DNA from: an uncultured Clostridium sp.
Lineage (GTDB): Bacteria; Bacillota; Clostridia; Lachnospirales; Lachnospiraceae
Assembly (NCBI GenBank): GCA_900551225.1
Contig: URUZ01000009.1
Span: 1-29,610, forward strand
Length of the DNA stretch: 29,610 nucleotides
Reading direction: 5' to 3'
Numbering within the stretch: position 1 is the stretch's first letter; each line of letters starts with the position of its first letter. Made by a program: the position numbers and the translations under genes. Of this stretch, positions 23,761 through 29,610 are shown one piece after another. The notes under the pieces were generated by a model. That model did not search any database and had not been told where the DNA came from. It saw only the letters and a list, made by a program, of their open reading frames with translations.

Positions 23761-25059
23761 ATGAATATACTTACACAGATAAGGGAACATGAGCCTCTTT
23801 CCAGGAAAGCCAGATTTGGCCTCCTGTCGCTGGTTCCGATTTACTTCATCGTGGTGGGGCTGGTGCTGCAGCCTTTGAATGAGATCGGATCTGGTATCAT
23901 GACTATTTTCAAGGAACCCGACTTCCTGATCACGGACTATTTTCTGGTGGGAGGCATCGGCGCGGCGCTGATCAACGCCGGGGTGCTGACACTGATGAGC
24001 ATCGGAATTATCTATTTTCTCGGCAGGGAGATGGACGGGCATACCATCACATCCAGCTGCCTGATGTTCGGCTTCTCCCTGTTTGGCAAGAATCTGCTGA
24101 ATATCTGGACCATTTTGTTCGGCGTTTACCTTTACGCCAGGTACCATAAGACGTCATTGTCCCGCTATATCTATGTGGGCTTGTATGGAACAAGTTTATC
24201 GCCAATTATCACCCAGGTCATGCAGATAGACCAGTTCCCCTTTGTGCTGAAGGTGATTATGCCTCTGGTGGTGGGAGTGATCATCGGCTTTATGCTGCCG
24301 CCGCTGGCCACCCATGTCCACTATGCCCATAAGGGATATTCCCTCTACAATGTGGGATTTGCATCCGGAATCATCGCCACTGTGATTGTGTCGCTGCTAA
24401 AATCCTTTGGCATTGAGACAAAGTCCCGGCTGATCTGGTCGGCCGGGAACAACCGCATGTTTCTGATCCTGCTGACCGTCCTGTTCGGCGGAATGGCAGT
24501 GGCGGGAATGGTGGTGCGCGGAAAGGCGCTGTGGGAGTCCTACCGGCGTATTCTGAAAACATCGGGCATCTCCGGAACAGACTATCTTGCGGACGAGGGC
24601 GGCGCCTCCACCATTTTTAACATGGGTGTCAACGGCCTGTTTGCCACAGTGTTTGTGGTGGCGGTGGGAGGGGAGTTAAACGGCCCCACCATCGGAGGAA
24701 TTTTCACCATTGTGGGCTTCAGCGCCACCGGAAAGCATCTGCGCAATATTGCGCCCATCATGCTGGGCGTCCTGCTGGCCAGTATGACAAAATACTGGGA
24801 TATCAGCCAGCCGTCCCCCATGCTGGCGCTGCTGTTCTCCACCACGCTGGCGCCCATTGCCGGGGAGTTCGGTGTTGTGGCCGGGCTTGTGGCCGGATAC
24901 CTCCACTCCTCAGTGGCTCTGAATGTGGGGATTGTATATGGGGGGATGAATCTCTACAACAATGGATTTGCAGGCGGTATTGTGGCCATCTTCATGGTGC
25001 CGGTGATCCAGTCTGTCCGTGACAGACGAGCGAGGGCACGTGGCGGGATTTCGCTGTAA
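23761..25059 (+). CDS. DUF1576 family membrane protein
   Basis: This 432-residue polytopic membrane protein belongs to the DUF1576 family of unknown function. It has roughly ten to twelve hydrophobic segments in what looks like two related halves. Sequences such as TSSCLMFGFSLFGKNLLNIW in the first half and GGIFTIVGFSATGKHLRNIAPIMLGV in the second are similar to each other, as are GYSLYNVGFASGI and GGMNLYNNGFAGGI, so an internal duplication is likely, as in many transporters. Substrate is unknown. AAGGAG is 6 nt before the ATG. The upstream 100 bp are very A/T-rich; a possible -10 TATTAT lies at 23723-23728 without a good -35. Confidence 0.85.
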   Translation: MNILTQIREHEPLSRKARFGLLSLVPIYFIVVGLVLQPLNEIGSGIMTIFKEPDFLITDYFLVGGIGAALINAGVLTLMSIGIIYFLGREMDGHTITSSCLMFGFSLFGKNLLNIWTILFGVYLYARYHKTSLSRYIYVGLYGTSLSPIITQVMQIDQFPFVLKVIMPLVVGVIIGFMLPPLATHVHYAHKGYSLYNVGFASGIIATVIVSLLKSFGIETKSRLIWSAGNNRMFLILLTVLFGGMAVAGMVVRGKALWESYRRILKTSGISGTDYLADEGGASTIFNMGVNGLFATVFVVAVGGELNGPTIGGIFTIVGFSATGKHLRNIAPIMLGVLLASMTKYWDISQPSPMLALLFSTTLAPIAGEFGVVAGLVAGYLHSSVALNVGIVYGGMNLYNNGFAGGIVAIFMVPVIQSVRDRRARARGGISL

Positions 25060-25073
25060 ATTCACAGGAATGG

Positions 25074-25102
25074 TTGACGGGATGGGAATTTTGTGGTATT
25101 CT
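25074..25102 (+). promoter_or_regulatory. Promoter of the MATE gene leader
   Basis: TTGACG (25074-25079) and TATTCT (25097-25102) have a 17-bp spacer, 15 bp after the DUF1576 stop codon. Transcription from it would give a leader of about 160 nt. Confidence 0.65.
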
Positions 25103-25108
25103 GCATAG

Positions 25109-25269
25109 GAATTTAAAGACAACGCTTCGCCGCTGCCGCCGGGCAGAGGTGGTTTGGGCACTTGGAATCCGCGGGTTTAGGCCTTTGTACCTGCGGACGC
25201 CAGGTGCCTTTTTTGTGCGGCTGCTCCCGGGCGGCCCACAAGGAACGAAAGCGCATGAGGGAGGAACAC
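25109..25269 (+). promoter_or_regulatory. Structured leader of the MATE gene
   Basis: The leader contains a first hairpin at 25128-25151 (CGCC-g-CTGCC, loop GCCG, GGCAG-a-GGTG) and, 5 nt later, a two-tier terminator at 25157-25214. The translation start follows 55 nt further. This is the layout of a riboswitch or protein-controlled attenuator; MATE exporters are sometimes controlled this way. I could not match a known ligand class. The alternative is that the terminator simply ends the upstream DUF1576 transcript. Confidence 0.45.
25157..25214 (+). terminator. Two-tier intrinsic terminator upstream of the MATE gene
   Basis: GGCACTTGG (25157-25165) pairs with CCAGGTGCC (25200-25208), and inside a 3x3 internal loop (AAT/ACG) CCGCGGGT (25169-25176) pairs with ACCTGCGG (25189-25196). 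Each stem has one G-U pair. Six T residues (25209-25214) follow. Confidence 0.87.
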
Positions 25270-26577
25270 ATGAACAGACAGAGCATCAGAAAGACATTTA
25301 CTAAGTATGTATCCTTAAATATCCTGGGGATGCTGGGGCTGTCCTGCTATATTCTGGCGGATACATATTTTGTGGCTATGGGAATCGGAGCGGAGGGGCT
25401 GGCCGCCCTGAACCTGGCTATTCCCGTGTACAGCTTCATCAATGGGCTGGGGCTTATGGTGGGAATGGGAGGAGCCACCGCCTACGCCATCGCCGGGGGA
25501 AGCGGGGATGAGGAGAAGAGACAGAAGGTGTTTACCCAGGCGGCAGGGCTGGAACTGGCCATATCCCTGGTGTTCTTTTGCGCCGGCCTGCTGGTGCCGG
25601 ACCGTCTGGCCACCCTTTTGGGGGCGGATGAACAGGTTCACGCCATGACTGAAAGCTATCTGCGGGTGATCCTGCTGTTTGCGCCCATGTTCATGACCAA
25701 CAATCTGGTGATCTGCTTTGTGCGGAATGACGGGAATCCCAATCTTTCCATGGCAGCCATGGTTCTGGGAAGCTTTTCCAATATTGTGCTGGACTATGTA
25801 TTTATCATCCCCCTTCAGATGGGGATGCTGGGTGCGGCCGTGGCCACCGGGATAGCGCCGGTGGTGAGCCTGCTGATCCTGTCCCTGCATTTTCGGAAAG
25901 GGAAGAGCGGCTTTGGCCTGAAAAAGAGCAGGCCTTCTCCTGTGCTGATGGGAGAATGCGCGGCTCTGGGCGTGTCCTCCCTGATTGTGGAGGTGTCTGC
26001 CGGCGTGGTGATGATTGTATTCAACAAGCTGGTGTTTGGGGCTGCGGGAAATGTGGGCATCGCGGCTTACGGCATCCTTGCCAATATTGCTCTTGTGATC
26101 ACCTCCATATTTACCGGCATCGGCCAGGGGGTACAGCCGCTGCTAAGCCGGTTCTTCGGAGAGGGTGAAGAGACGGCGGTGAGGAAGATCTATCTGTACG
26201 CCACAGTGCTGGCAGTGCTGTTTGCCCTGGGAATCTACGGGATCTGCGCGGTGTTTGCCGAGCCGGTGGTGTCCGCCTTCAACCGCCAGGGAGAGGCCGG
26301 TCTGGAGGCCATTGCGGTGCGTGGGATGCGGATCTACTTCTCCGCATTTGTGTTCGCCGGGGTCAATATTGTGACAGCTACATTCTTCAGCGCGGTTTCC
26401 AAGCCTGGGAAATCCTTCGCAGTCTCCGTGCTCAGGGGCTTCCTGGTGATTCTGCCCATGGCGGTGTTCCTGGCGTCCCGGCTGGGCATTGACGGAGTGT
26501 GGCTGTCCATGCCTCTGTCTGAGGCCGCGGTGACGGTTGTGGTGGTCCTTCTGATGGGGAAGCGGAAGAAATCCTGA
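25270..26577 (+). CDS. MATE family efflux transporter
   Basis: This 435-residue protein has the twelve hydrophobic segments of multidrug and toxic compound extrusion antiporters, which export cationic drugs or metabolites using Na+ or H+ gradients. Typical stretches are SCYILADTYFVAMGIGAEGLAALNLAIP in the first helices, GLMVGMGGATAYAIAGGSGDE, and FTGIGQGVQPLLSRFFGEGE at the start of the second half. Substrate cannot be inferred. The ATG at 25270 with GGGAGG 5 nt upstream matches the family's N-terminus; the frame remains open upstream through the leader terminator, but that is not protein-like. A terminator-bearing leader suggests that expression is conditional. Confidence 0.92.
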   Translation: MNRQSIRKTFTKYVSLNILGMLGLSCYILADTYFVAMGIGAEGLAALNLAIPVYSFINGLGLMVGMGGATAYAIAGGSGDEEKRQKVFTQAAGLELAISLVFFCAGLLVPDRLATLLGADEQVHAMTESYLRVILLFAPMFMTNNLVICFVRNDGNPNLSMAAMVLGSFSNIVLDYVFIIPLQMGMLGAAVATGIAPVVSLLILSLHFRKGKSGFGLKKSRPSPVLMGECAALGVSSLIVEVSAGVVMIVFNKLVFGAAGNVGIAAYGILANIALVITSIFTGIGQGVQPLLSRFFGEGEETAVRKIYLYATVLAVLFALGIYGICAVFAEPVVSAFNRQGEAGLEAIAVRGMRIYFSAFVFAGVNIVTATFFSAVSKPGKSFAVSVLRGFLVILPMAVFLASRLGIDGVWLSMPLSEAAVTVVVVLLMGKRKKS

Positions 26578-26588
26578 TAAGGGAGGAG

Positions 26589-26655
26589 TGGCCGCCAAGG
26601 TGTCCCCCGGCGGCCAGTTTGTGAGAAAAAGTTGTATGAAAAGCATTAGCTTTTT
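26589..26655. terminator. Weak hairpins between convergent MATE and aroD genes
   Basis: TGGCCGCC (26589-26596) pairs perfectly with GGCGGCCA (26609-26616) but is followed only by GTTTGTG. A second small palindrome, AAAAGC-ATTA-GCTTTT (26639-26654), has a T run on its right and an A run on its left, so it could act in both directions. Together they may end the two convergent transcripts. The rest of 26656-26745 holds nothing I can identify. Confidence 0.4.
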
Positions 26656-26745
26656 ACAAGGTTTATTATAGATAGAAAATGTGATGATTTTGTGGGTGAT
26701 ATGTGAACATTTTGTGAAGTGAGGGGGGAGTCCGGCGGAGCGGCT

Positions 26746-27504
26746 TTACAAGCTGCGGTGCAGCAGTTCCAGCGTTTTTTTTAGCTCCACTACGCCGATC
26801 TGGCCTGGGGCGGAGGCCTGTCCGGCGGCGCCGAAGGTCAGGGCGGAACCGAAGATTTCTCCGCTGAGGCGGCTGATCAGCCCGGTACCGGCCATGGACA
26901 TGGTGATAATGGGCTGTGAGGCCTGTCCGGAGACCTCTTCGGTGGCGGACAGAAGGGTCAGTACATCAGCAGGGCTATTGGGCATCACCGCAATCTTTGG
27001 AAGGTCTGCGCCCAGCGCCTGCATTTCCAGCAGACGGGCCGTGATCTCTTGGCGGGAGGGGGTCTTCTCGAAATCGTGATTGGATACAATCACCTTCACA
27101 TCATTTCCGTGGGCCAGACTGATGAGGGAGGAGACCAGCTCCCGGCCGGAGAACAGCTCAATGTCCACCAGGTCCGCCATGCCGGTGGTCACCACATGGC
27201 GGATCAGCCCTTCATAACAGGAGTCGGGGACGGCCGCCGCGCCGCCCTCTTTCTGTGTGCGGAAGGTAAATAAAAGGGGCATATCCCCCAGTATCTCCCT
27301 GAGACCGGCCAGTACCGGAGGTACCTGTTCCATGTCCAGCACCCCCTCAAACCAGTCGGCCCTCCATTCCACCAGGTCTGCGGGGAGGGATTTTATGAGG
27401 GAAGCTTCAGCCAGGATCTCCTGCTGGGTGCGGGCAACAATAGGAACGCAGATTTTTGGGCAGCCCTGTCCGAAGGTTAAATTTCTCACTTGTACAGTAT
27501 TCAT
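26746..27504 (-). CDS. aroD: Type I 3-dehydroquinate dehydratase
   Basis: This 252-residue class I enzyme converts 3-dehydroquinate to 3-dehydroshikimate in aromatic amino acid synthesis, using a Schiff-base lysine. Visible landmarks are LVEWRADWFE (Glu46, Arg48), TFRTQKEGG (Arg82), VSNHDFEKTPS with catalytic His143, KIAVMPNSPADV with Schiff-base Lys171, and SMAGTGLISRLSGEIFGSALTF. The length equals that of the E. coli enzyme. The ATG at 27504 has GAAAGGAAG upstream; an in-frame start 26 codons earlier lies in the promoter region and is rejected. It is transcribed away from nrdR and, with the downstream chorismate mutase-shikimate kinase fusion, shows a local grouping of shikimate-pathway genes. 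Confidence 0.95.
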   Translation of the reverse strand: MNTVQVRNLTFGQGCPKICVPIVARTQQEILAEASLIKSLPADLVEWRADWFEGVLDMEQVPPVLAGLREILGDMPLLFTFRTQKEGGAAAVPDSCYEGLIRHVVTTGMADLVDIELFSGRELVSSLISLAHGNDVKVIVSNHDFEKTPSRQEITARLLEMQALGADLPKIAVMPNSPADVLTLLSATEEVSGQASQPIITMSMAGTGLISRLSGEIFGSALTFGAAGQASAPGQIGVVELKKTLELLHRSL

Positions 27505-27571
27505 GATTCTTCCTTTCTGAATTACAGCGGTCAAATTTCTCAAAGTTATGAGCAGACAATTACCTTGTAAT

Positions 27572-27600
27572 ACTATATACAAAATTTCCCGTTCTGTCCA
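27572..27600 (-). promoter_or_regulatory. Promoter of aroD
   Basis: On the minus strand TGGACA (27595-27600) and TATAGT (27572-27577) are exactly 17 bp apart, each matching consensus at five of six positions, about 70 bp before the aroD start. Confidence 0.6.
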
Positions 27601-27628
27601 GCGGGCAGGGAAGAATTGTAAAATGTTC

Positions 27629-27657
27629 TTGCGATTCCACGCCTCCTGGGTTAAAAT
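27629..27657 (+). promoter_or_regulatory. Promoter of the nrdR operon
   Basis: TTGCGA (27629-27634) and TAAAAT (27652-27657) have a 17-bp spacer. The transcript would include the perfect palindrome at 27682-27719 before the nrdR RBS. Confidence 0.6.
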
Positions 27658-27681
27658 AAATTCAATCGGGACGCCCCGCAG

Positions 27682-27719
27682 CTAGTGCCTCCCGGCGTAA
27701 ATACGCCGGGAGGCACTAG
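27682..27719. repeat. Perfect 18-bp-arm palindrome
   Basis: CTAGTGCCTCCCGGCGTA (27682-27699) is followed after two bases by its exact reverse complement (27702-27719). There is no T run on either side, so it is not a standard terminator. It begins and ends with CTAG like the 166-bp element, and the arm recurs with one change at 19694-19708. It lies in the nrdR leader, about 20 nt before the RBS, and should form a very stable RNA hairpin. Confidence 0.9.
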
Positions 27720-27753
27720 TGGAGGAATATGAGAAAGCAGGAGGTATGAAAAA

Positions 27754-28206
27754 GTGAAGTGTCCATATTGTAATGAAGCAGACACAAAAGTAATCGATTC
27801 CAGACCGGCGGACGACAACAGCTCCATCCGCAGACGCCGTCAGTGCGAGAAGTGCGGCAAGCGTTTTACAACCTATGAGAAGCTGGAGACCATGCCGCTT
27901 ATGGTGATAAAAAAAGACAATTCCAGGGAGACTTACGAGCGGGCCAAGATGGAGGCCGGGATCATCCAGTCCTGCCACAAACGCCCGGTTTCCACCCAGC
28001 AGATCAATGCGGTCATTGACGAGATTGAGAACCGGATATTTAACAGGGAGGAGAAGGAAGTGCCCACCTCCGCCATCGGTGAGCTGGTGATGGAGAAGTT
28101 AAAGGAGCTGGATGAGGTGGCTTACGTCCGTTTTGCTTCCGTGTACCGGGAATTTAAAGATGTGAACACATTTATGGAGGAGCTTGGAAAGCTCTTAACG
28201 AAATAA
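27754..28206 (+). CDS. nrdR: Transcriptional repressor NrdR
   Basis: This 150-residue repressor senses ATP/dATP and controls ribonucleotide reductase genes. An N-terminal zinc ribbon (CPYC at 3-6 and CEKCGKRF at 31-38, four Cys ligands) carries the basic IRRRRQ DNA-contact segment. An ATP-cone domain follows from about residue 46 (MPLMVIKKDNSRETYERAKMEAGI) to the end. Length and motifs are canonical. The GTG start at 27754 is fixed by AGGAGG at 27739-27744 and by the conserved MKCPYC beginning. No reductase gene is nearby, as usual for clostridia. It probably heads an operon with the HAD phosphatase gene 15 nt downstream. Confidence 0.97.
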   Translation: MKCPYCNEADTKVIDSRPADDNSSIRRRRQCEKCGKRFTTYEKLETMPLMVIKKDNSRETYERAKMEAGIIQSCHKRPVSTQQINAVIDEIENRIFNREEKEVPTSAIGELVMEKLKELDEVAYVRFASVYREFKDVNTFMEELGKLLTK

Positions 28207-28221
28207 TAGGAGACGAAATAC

Positions 28222-28731
28222 ATGTTGGAACGATTTTATCCCAGCCTTTATCTGGACAGCGCCTACGCGGTTCCCTATGAGCAGTTTCGGGAGAAGGGAT
28301 ATCAGGGCGTGATCTTTGACGTGGACAATACGCTGGTACCCCATGATGCCCCTGCCGACCGGCAGGCCATTGAGCTGTTTGAACGTCTCAGAGCGCTGGG
28401 GATGAATACCTGCCTGCTGTCCAATAACAAGGAACCCAGGGTCAAGTCCTTTGCGGGCCAGGTGGACAGCCTCTATCTGTACAAGGGCGGCAAGCCGGGG
28501 GTCCGGGGATATGAGAAGGCCATGGAGATCATGGGGACGGACCGGACCAACACTCTGTTCGTGGGCGACCAGCTGTTTACAGACGTGTACGGTGCCAACC
28601 GGGCAGCTATCTACAGCGTCCTGGTGAAGCCCATCAACCCCAAAGAGGAGATCCAGATCGTTCTGAAGCGGTATCTGGAAAAGCCGGTGCTGAAGGCATA
28701 TGAGAGACATCAAATGAAAAAAATTATGTGA
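28222..28731 (+). CDS. YqeG family HAD IIIA-type phosphatase
   Basis: This 169-residue HAD-superfamily hydrolase has motif I in VIFDVDNTLVPHD (nucleophile Asp33, acid/base Asp35), motif II Ser in CLLSNN, a Lys in the GGKPG turn and motif IV in VGDQLFTDVYGANRA. It matches the YqeG group, which includes phosphatidylglycerophosphate phosphatases in some lineages, though the substrate here is not proven. It lacks membrane helices. The gene follows nrdR by 15 nt behind AGGAGACG and precedes the chorismate mutase fusion by 13 nt, so the three are probably one transcript. Confidence 0.92.
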   Translation: MLERFYPSLYLDSAYAVPYEQFREKGYQGVIFDVDNTLVPHDAPADRQAIELFERLRALGMNTCLLSNNKEPRVKSFAGQVDSLYLYKGGKPGVRGYEKAMEIMGTDRTNTLFVGDQLFTDVYGANRAAIYSVLVKPINPKEEIQIVLKRYLEKPVLKAYERHQMKKIM

Positions 28732-28744
28732 TAGGAGAAAAACC

Positions 28745-29521
28745 ATGGACCAATTAGAGATGCTGAGAGAGGATTTGTCGCAGTGTGACGAGATTTTATT
28801 GAACACGCTCTTGATGCGCAACCGCGTTGTAGAGCAGATTATGGCCTACAAGGAGGTAAATAATCTTCCGATCCTGCAGCCACAGCGGGAGGAGATGCTG
28901 GAGAAATGGCTGGAGCAGAGCATTGAAGGAAAGCGGCACCAGAAAGAGATTAAAGAAGTATACGACACTATATTAAGGTGCAGTAAAAAGATTCAGGCCA
29001 GAAAGGTGTTCGATTACAATATTGTGCTGATTGGATTCATGGGCGCAGGAAAGTCAACGGTTTCCAACTTTTTGAGCACTATATTCGCTATGGAGATAGT
29101 GGAGATGGACGAGATCATCGTTGCAAGAGAGAATATGAGTATTTCCGATATCTTCGAAATCCGGGGAGAAGAATACTTCCGCAACGCGGAGACTGACCTG
29201 CTGATTGAGATGCAGTCAAAGAAGAATGTGGTTATCTCCTGCGGCGGCGGCGTACCCCTCAGAGAGCGGAATGTGGCGGAGATGAAAAAGAACGGAAAAG
29301 TGGTGTTACTCACTGCAAAACCTGAGACAGTTCTGGAGCGTGTGAAGGACGAACACGTCCGCCCGATTATTGAGAACAATAAGAATGTGGAATTTATTGC
29401 AGAGCTGATGGCGAAAAGAAGAGAAAAATATGAGACGGCAGCTGATATCATTATTGAGACAGACGGTAAGACTACCCTTGATATTTGTAATGAGTTGGTT
29501 GATAATTTGATGAAGAATTAG
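28745..29521 (+). CDS. Chorismate mutase-shikimate kinase fusion
   Basis: This 258-residue protein carries two enzymes of aromatic biosynthesis. Residues 1-85 resemble an AroQ-type chorismate mutase: conserved positions appear in MLREDLSQCDEILLNTL, LMRNRVVEQI, AYK and QREEML. Residues 92-258 are a shikimate kinase: P-loop GFMGAGKST (97-105), shikimate-binding Asp122 and Arg140 (IRGEEYFR), the CGGGVPL loop (166-172) and lid Arg206 (HVRPII). The kinase phosphorylates shikimate; the mutase makes prephenate three steps later. The fusion is an in-frame single ORF behind TAGGAG. Mutase activity is less certain than kinase activity because the N-terminal half is divergent. With aroD nearby, a pathway link is clear. 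Confidence 0.9.
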   Translation: MDQLEMLREDLSQCDEILLNTLLMRNRVVEQIMAYKEVNNLPILQPQREEMLEKWLEQSIEGKRHQKEIKEVYDTILRCSKKIQARKVFDYNIVLIGFMGAGKSTVSNFLSTIFAMEIVEMDEIIVARENMSISDIFEIRGEEYFRNAETDLLIEMQSKKNVVISCGGGVPLRERNVAEMKKNGKVVLLTAKPETVLERVKDEHVRPIIENNKNVEFIAELMAKRREKYETAADIIIETDGKTTLDICNELVDNLMKN

Positions 29522-29541
29522 AGAAGGGCGCGGAAGGGTAC

Positions 29542-29577
29542 GCGGGCGGAGTGCTTAGATTCATCCGTTCCGCCCGC
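29542..29577 (+). terminator. Possible terminator hairpin at the window end
   Basis: GCGGGCGGA (29542-29550) pairs perfectly with TCCGCCCGC (29569-29577) around an 18-nt loop. It lies 20 nt after the fusion gene but is followed by CTCCCATGG rather than a T run, so it may be a repeat or a non-canonical terminator. Nothing else is identifiable in 29522-29610. Confidence 0.4.
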
Positions 29578-29610
29578 CTCCCATGGCTCTCACCCACTAC
29601 GTATTAGAAC

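Noticed and set aside
25109..25160. ZTP-type riboswitch suggested by GCCGCCGGGCAG near 25136
   Set aside because: The required upstream half of that motif is missing and the G/C-rich bases are explained by a simple hairpin.

Overview
The window reads as chromosome of a Gram-positive, spore-forming gut anaerobe, most likely a Lachnospiraceae member of the Enterocloster / Clostridium clostridioforme type. This is an inference from the moderately high GC, AGGAGG-type ribosome binding sites with some GTG and TTG starts, a YlmC/YmxH-family sporulation protein, DUF1576 and DUF975 membrane proteins, a Gram-positive LexA box and many U-tailed intrinsic terminators. No rRNA, tRNA, CRISPR array, prophage or intact insertion sequence was seen.

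Layout. 1-252 has no convincing gene. 253-1050 is a TraX-family membrane protein. 1154-3346 (minus) encodes a LacI-type regulator fused to a complete solute-binding domain. It diverges from a carbohydrate ABC uptake operon (lipoprotein, two permeases, metallo-beta-lactamase-fold hydrolase; 3650-7483) whose promoter carries a LacI-like operator. 7584-9195 holds a probable 2H-phosphoesterase-like protein and a TatD nuclease. 9398-11494 is a PRD/EIIB/EIIA transcription regulator with no PTS genes nearby. A 166-bp palindromic element separates it from coaBC. prfC, a YqeY-family gene and a Sapep dipeptidase follow as a likely operon (13031-16532).

16553-19615 is the methionine importer locus metN-metI-metQ. 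Its roughly 300-nt leader contains a previously unlabelled 41-codon ORF with ten Met and six Cys codons, followed by a strong intrinsic terminator and then metN. This is the architecture of a leader-peptide attenuator and is the most interesting item here.

19728-21703 encodes a low-complexity Asn/Pro/Gly-repeat protein with a DUF4190-like membrane tail, coupled to a DUF975 protein. 21801-22061 is a YlmC/YmxH-family protein converging on a LexA-controlled two-gene operon (unknown 91-aa protein plus a DinB/UmuC polymerase). A DUF1576 membrane protein and a MATE exporter follow; the MATE gene has its own structured, terminator-bearing leader. Minus-strand aroD diverges from nrdR, a yqeG-like HAD phosphatase and a chorismate mutase-shikimate kinase fusion, so two shikimate-pathway steps lie within 3 kb.

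A palindromic repeat family with CTAG ends appears at 11491-11656 (full), 19675-19697 (one end only) and, as a probably related short palindrome, at 27682-27719. Assignments rest on motif recognition by eye; no database search or RNA folding was run.
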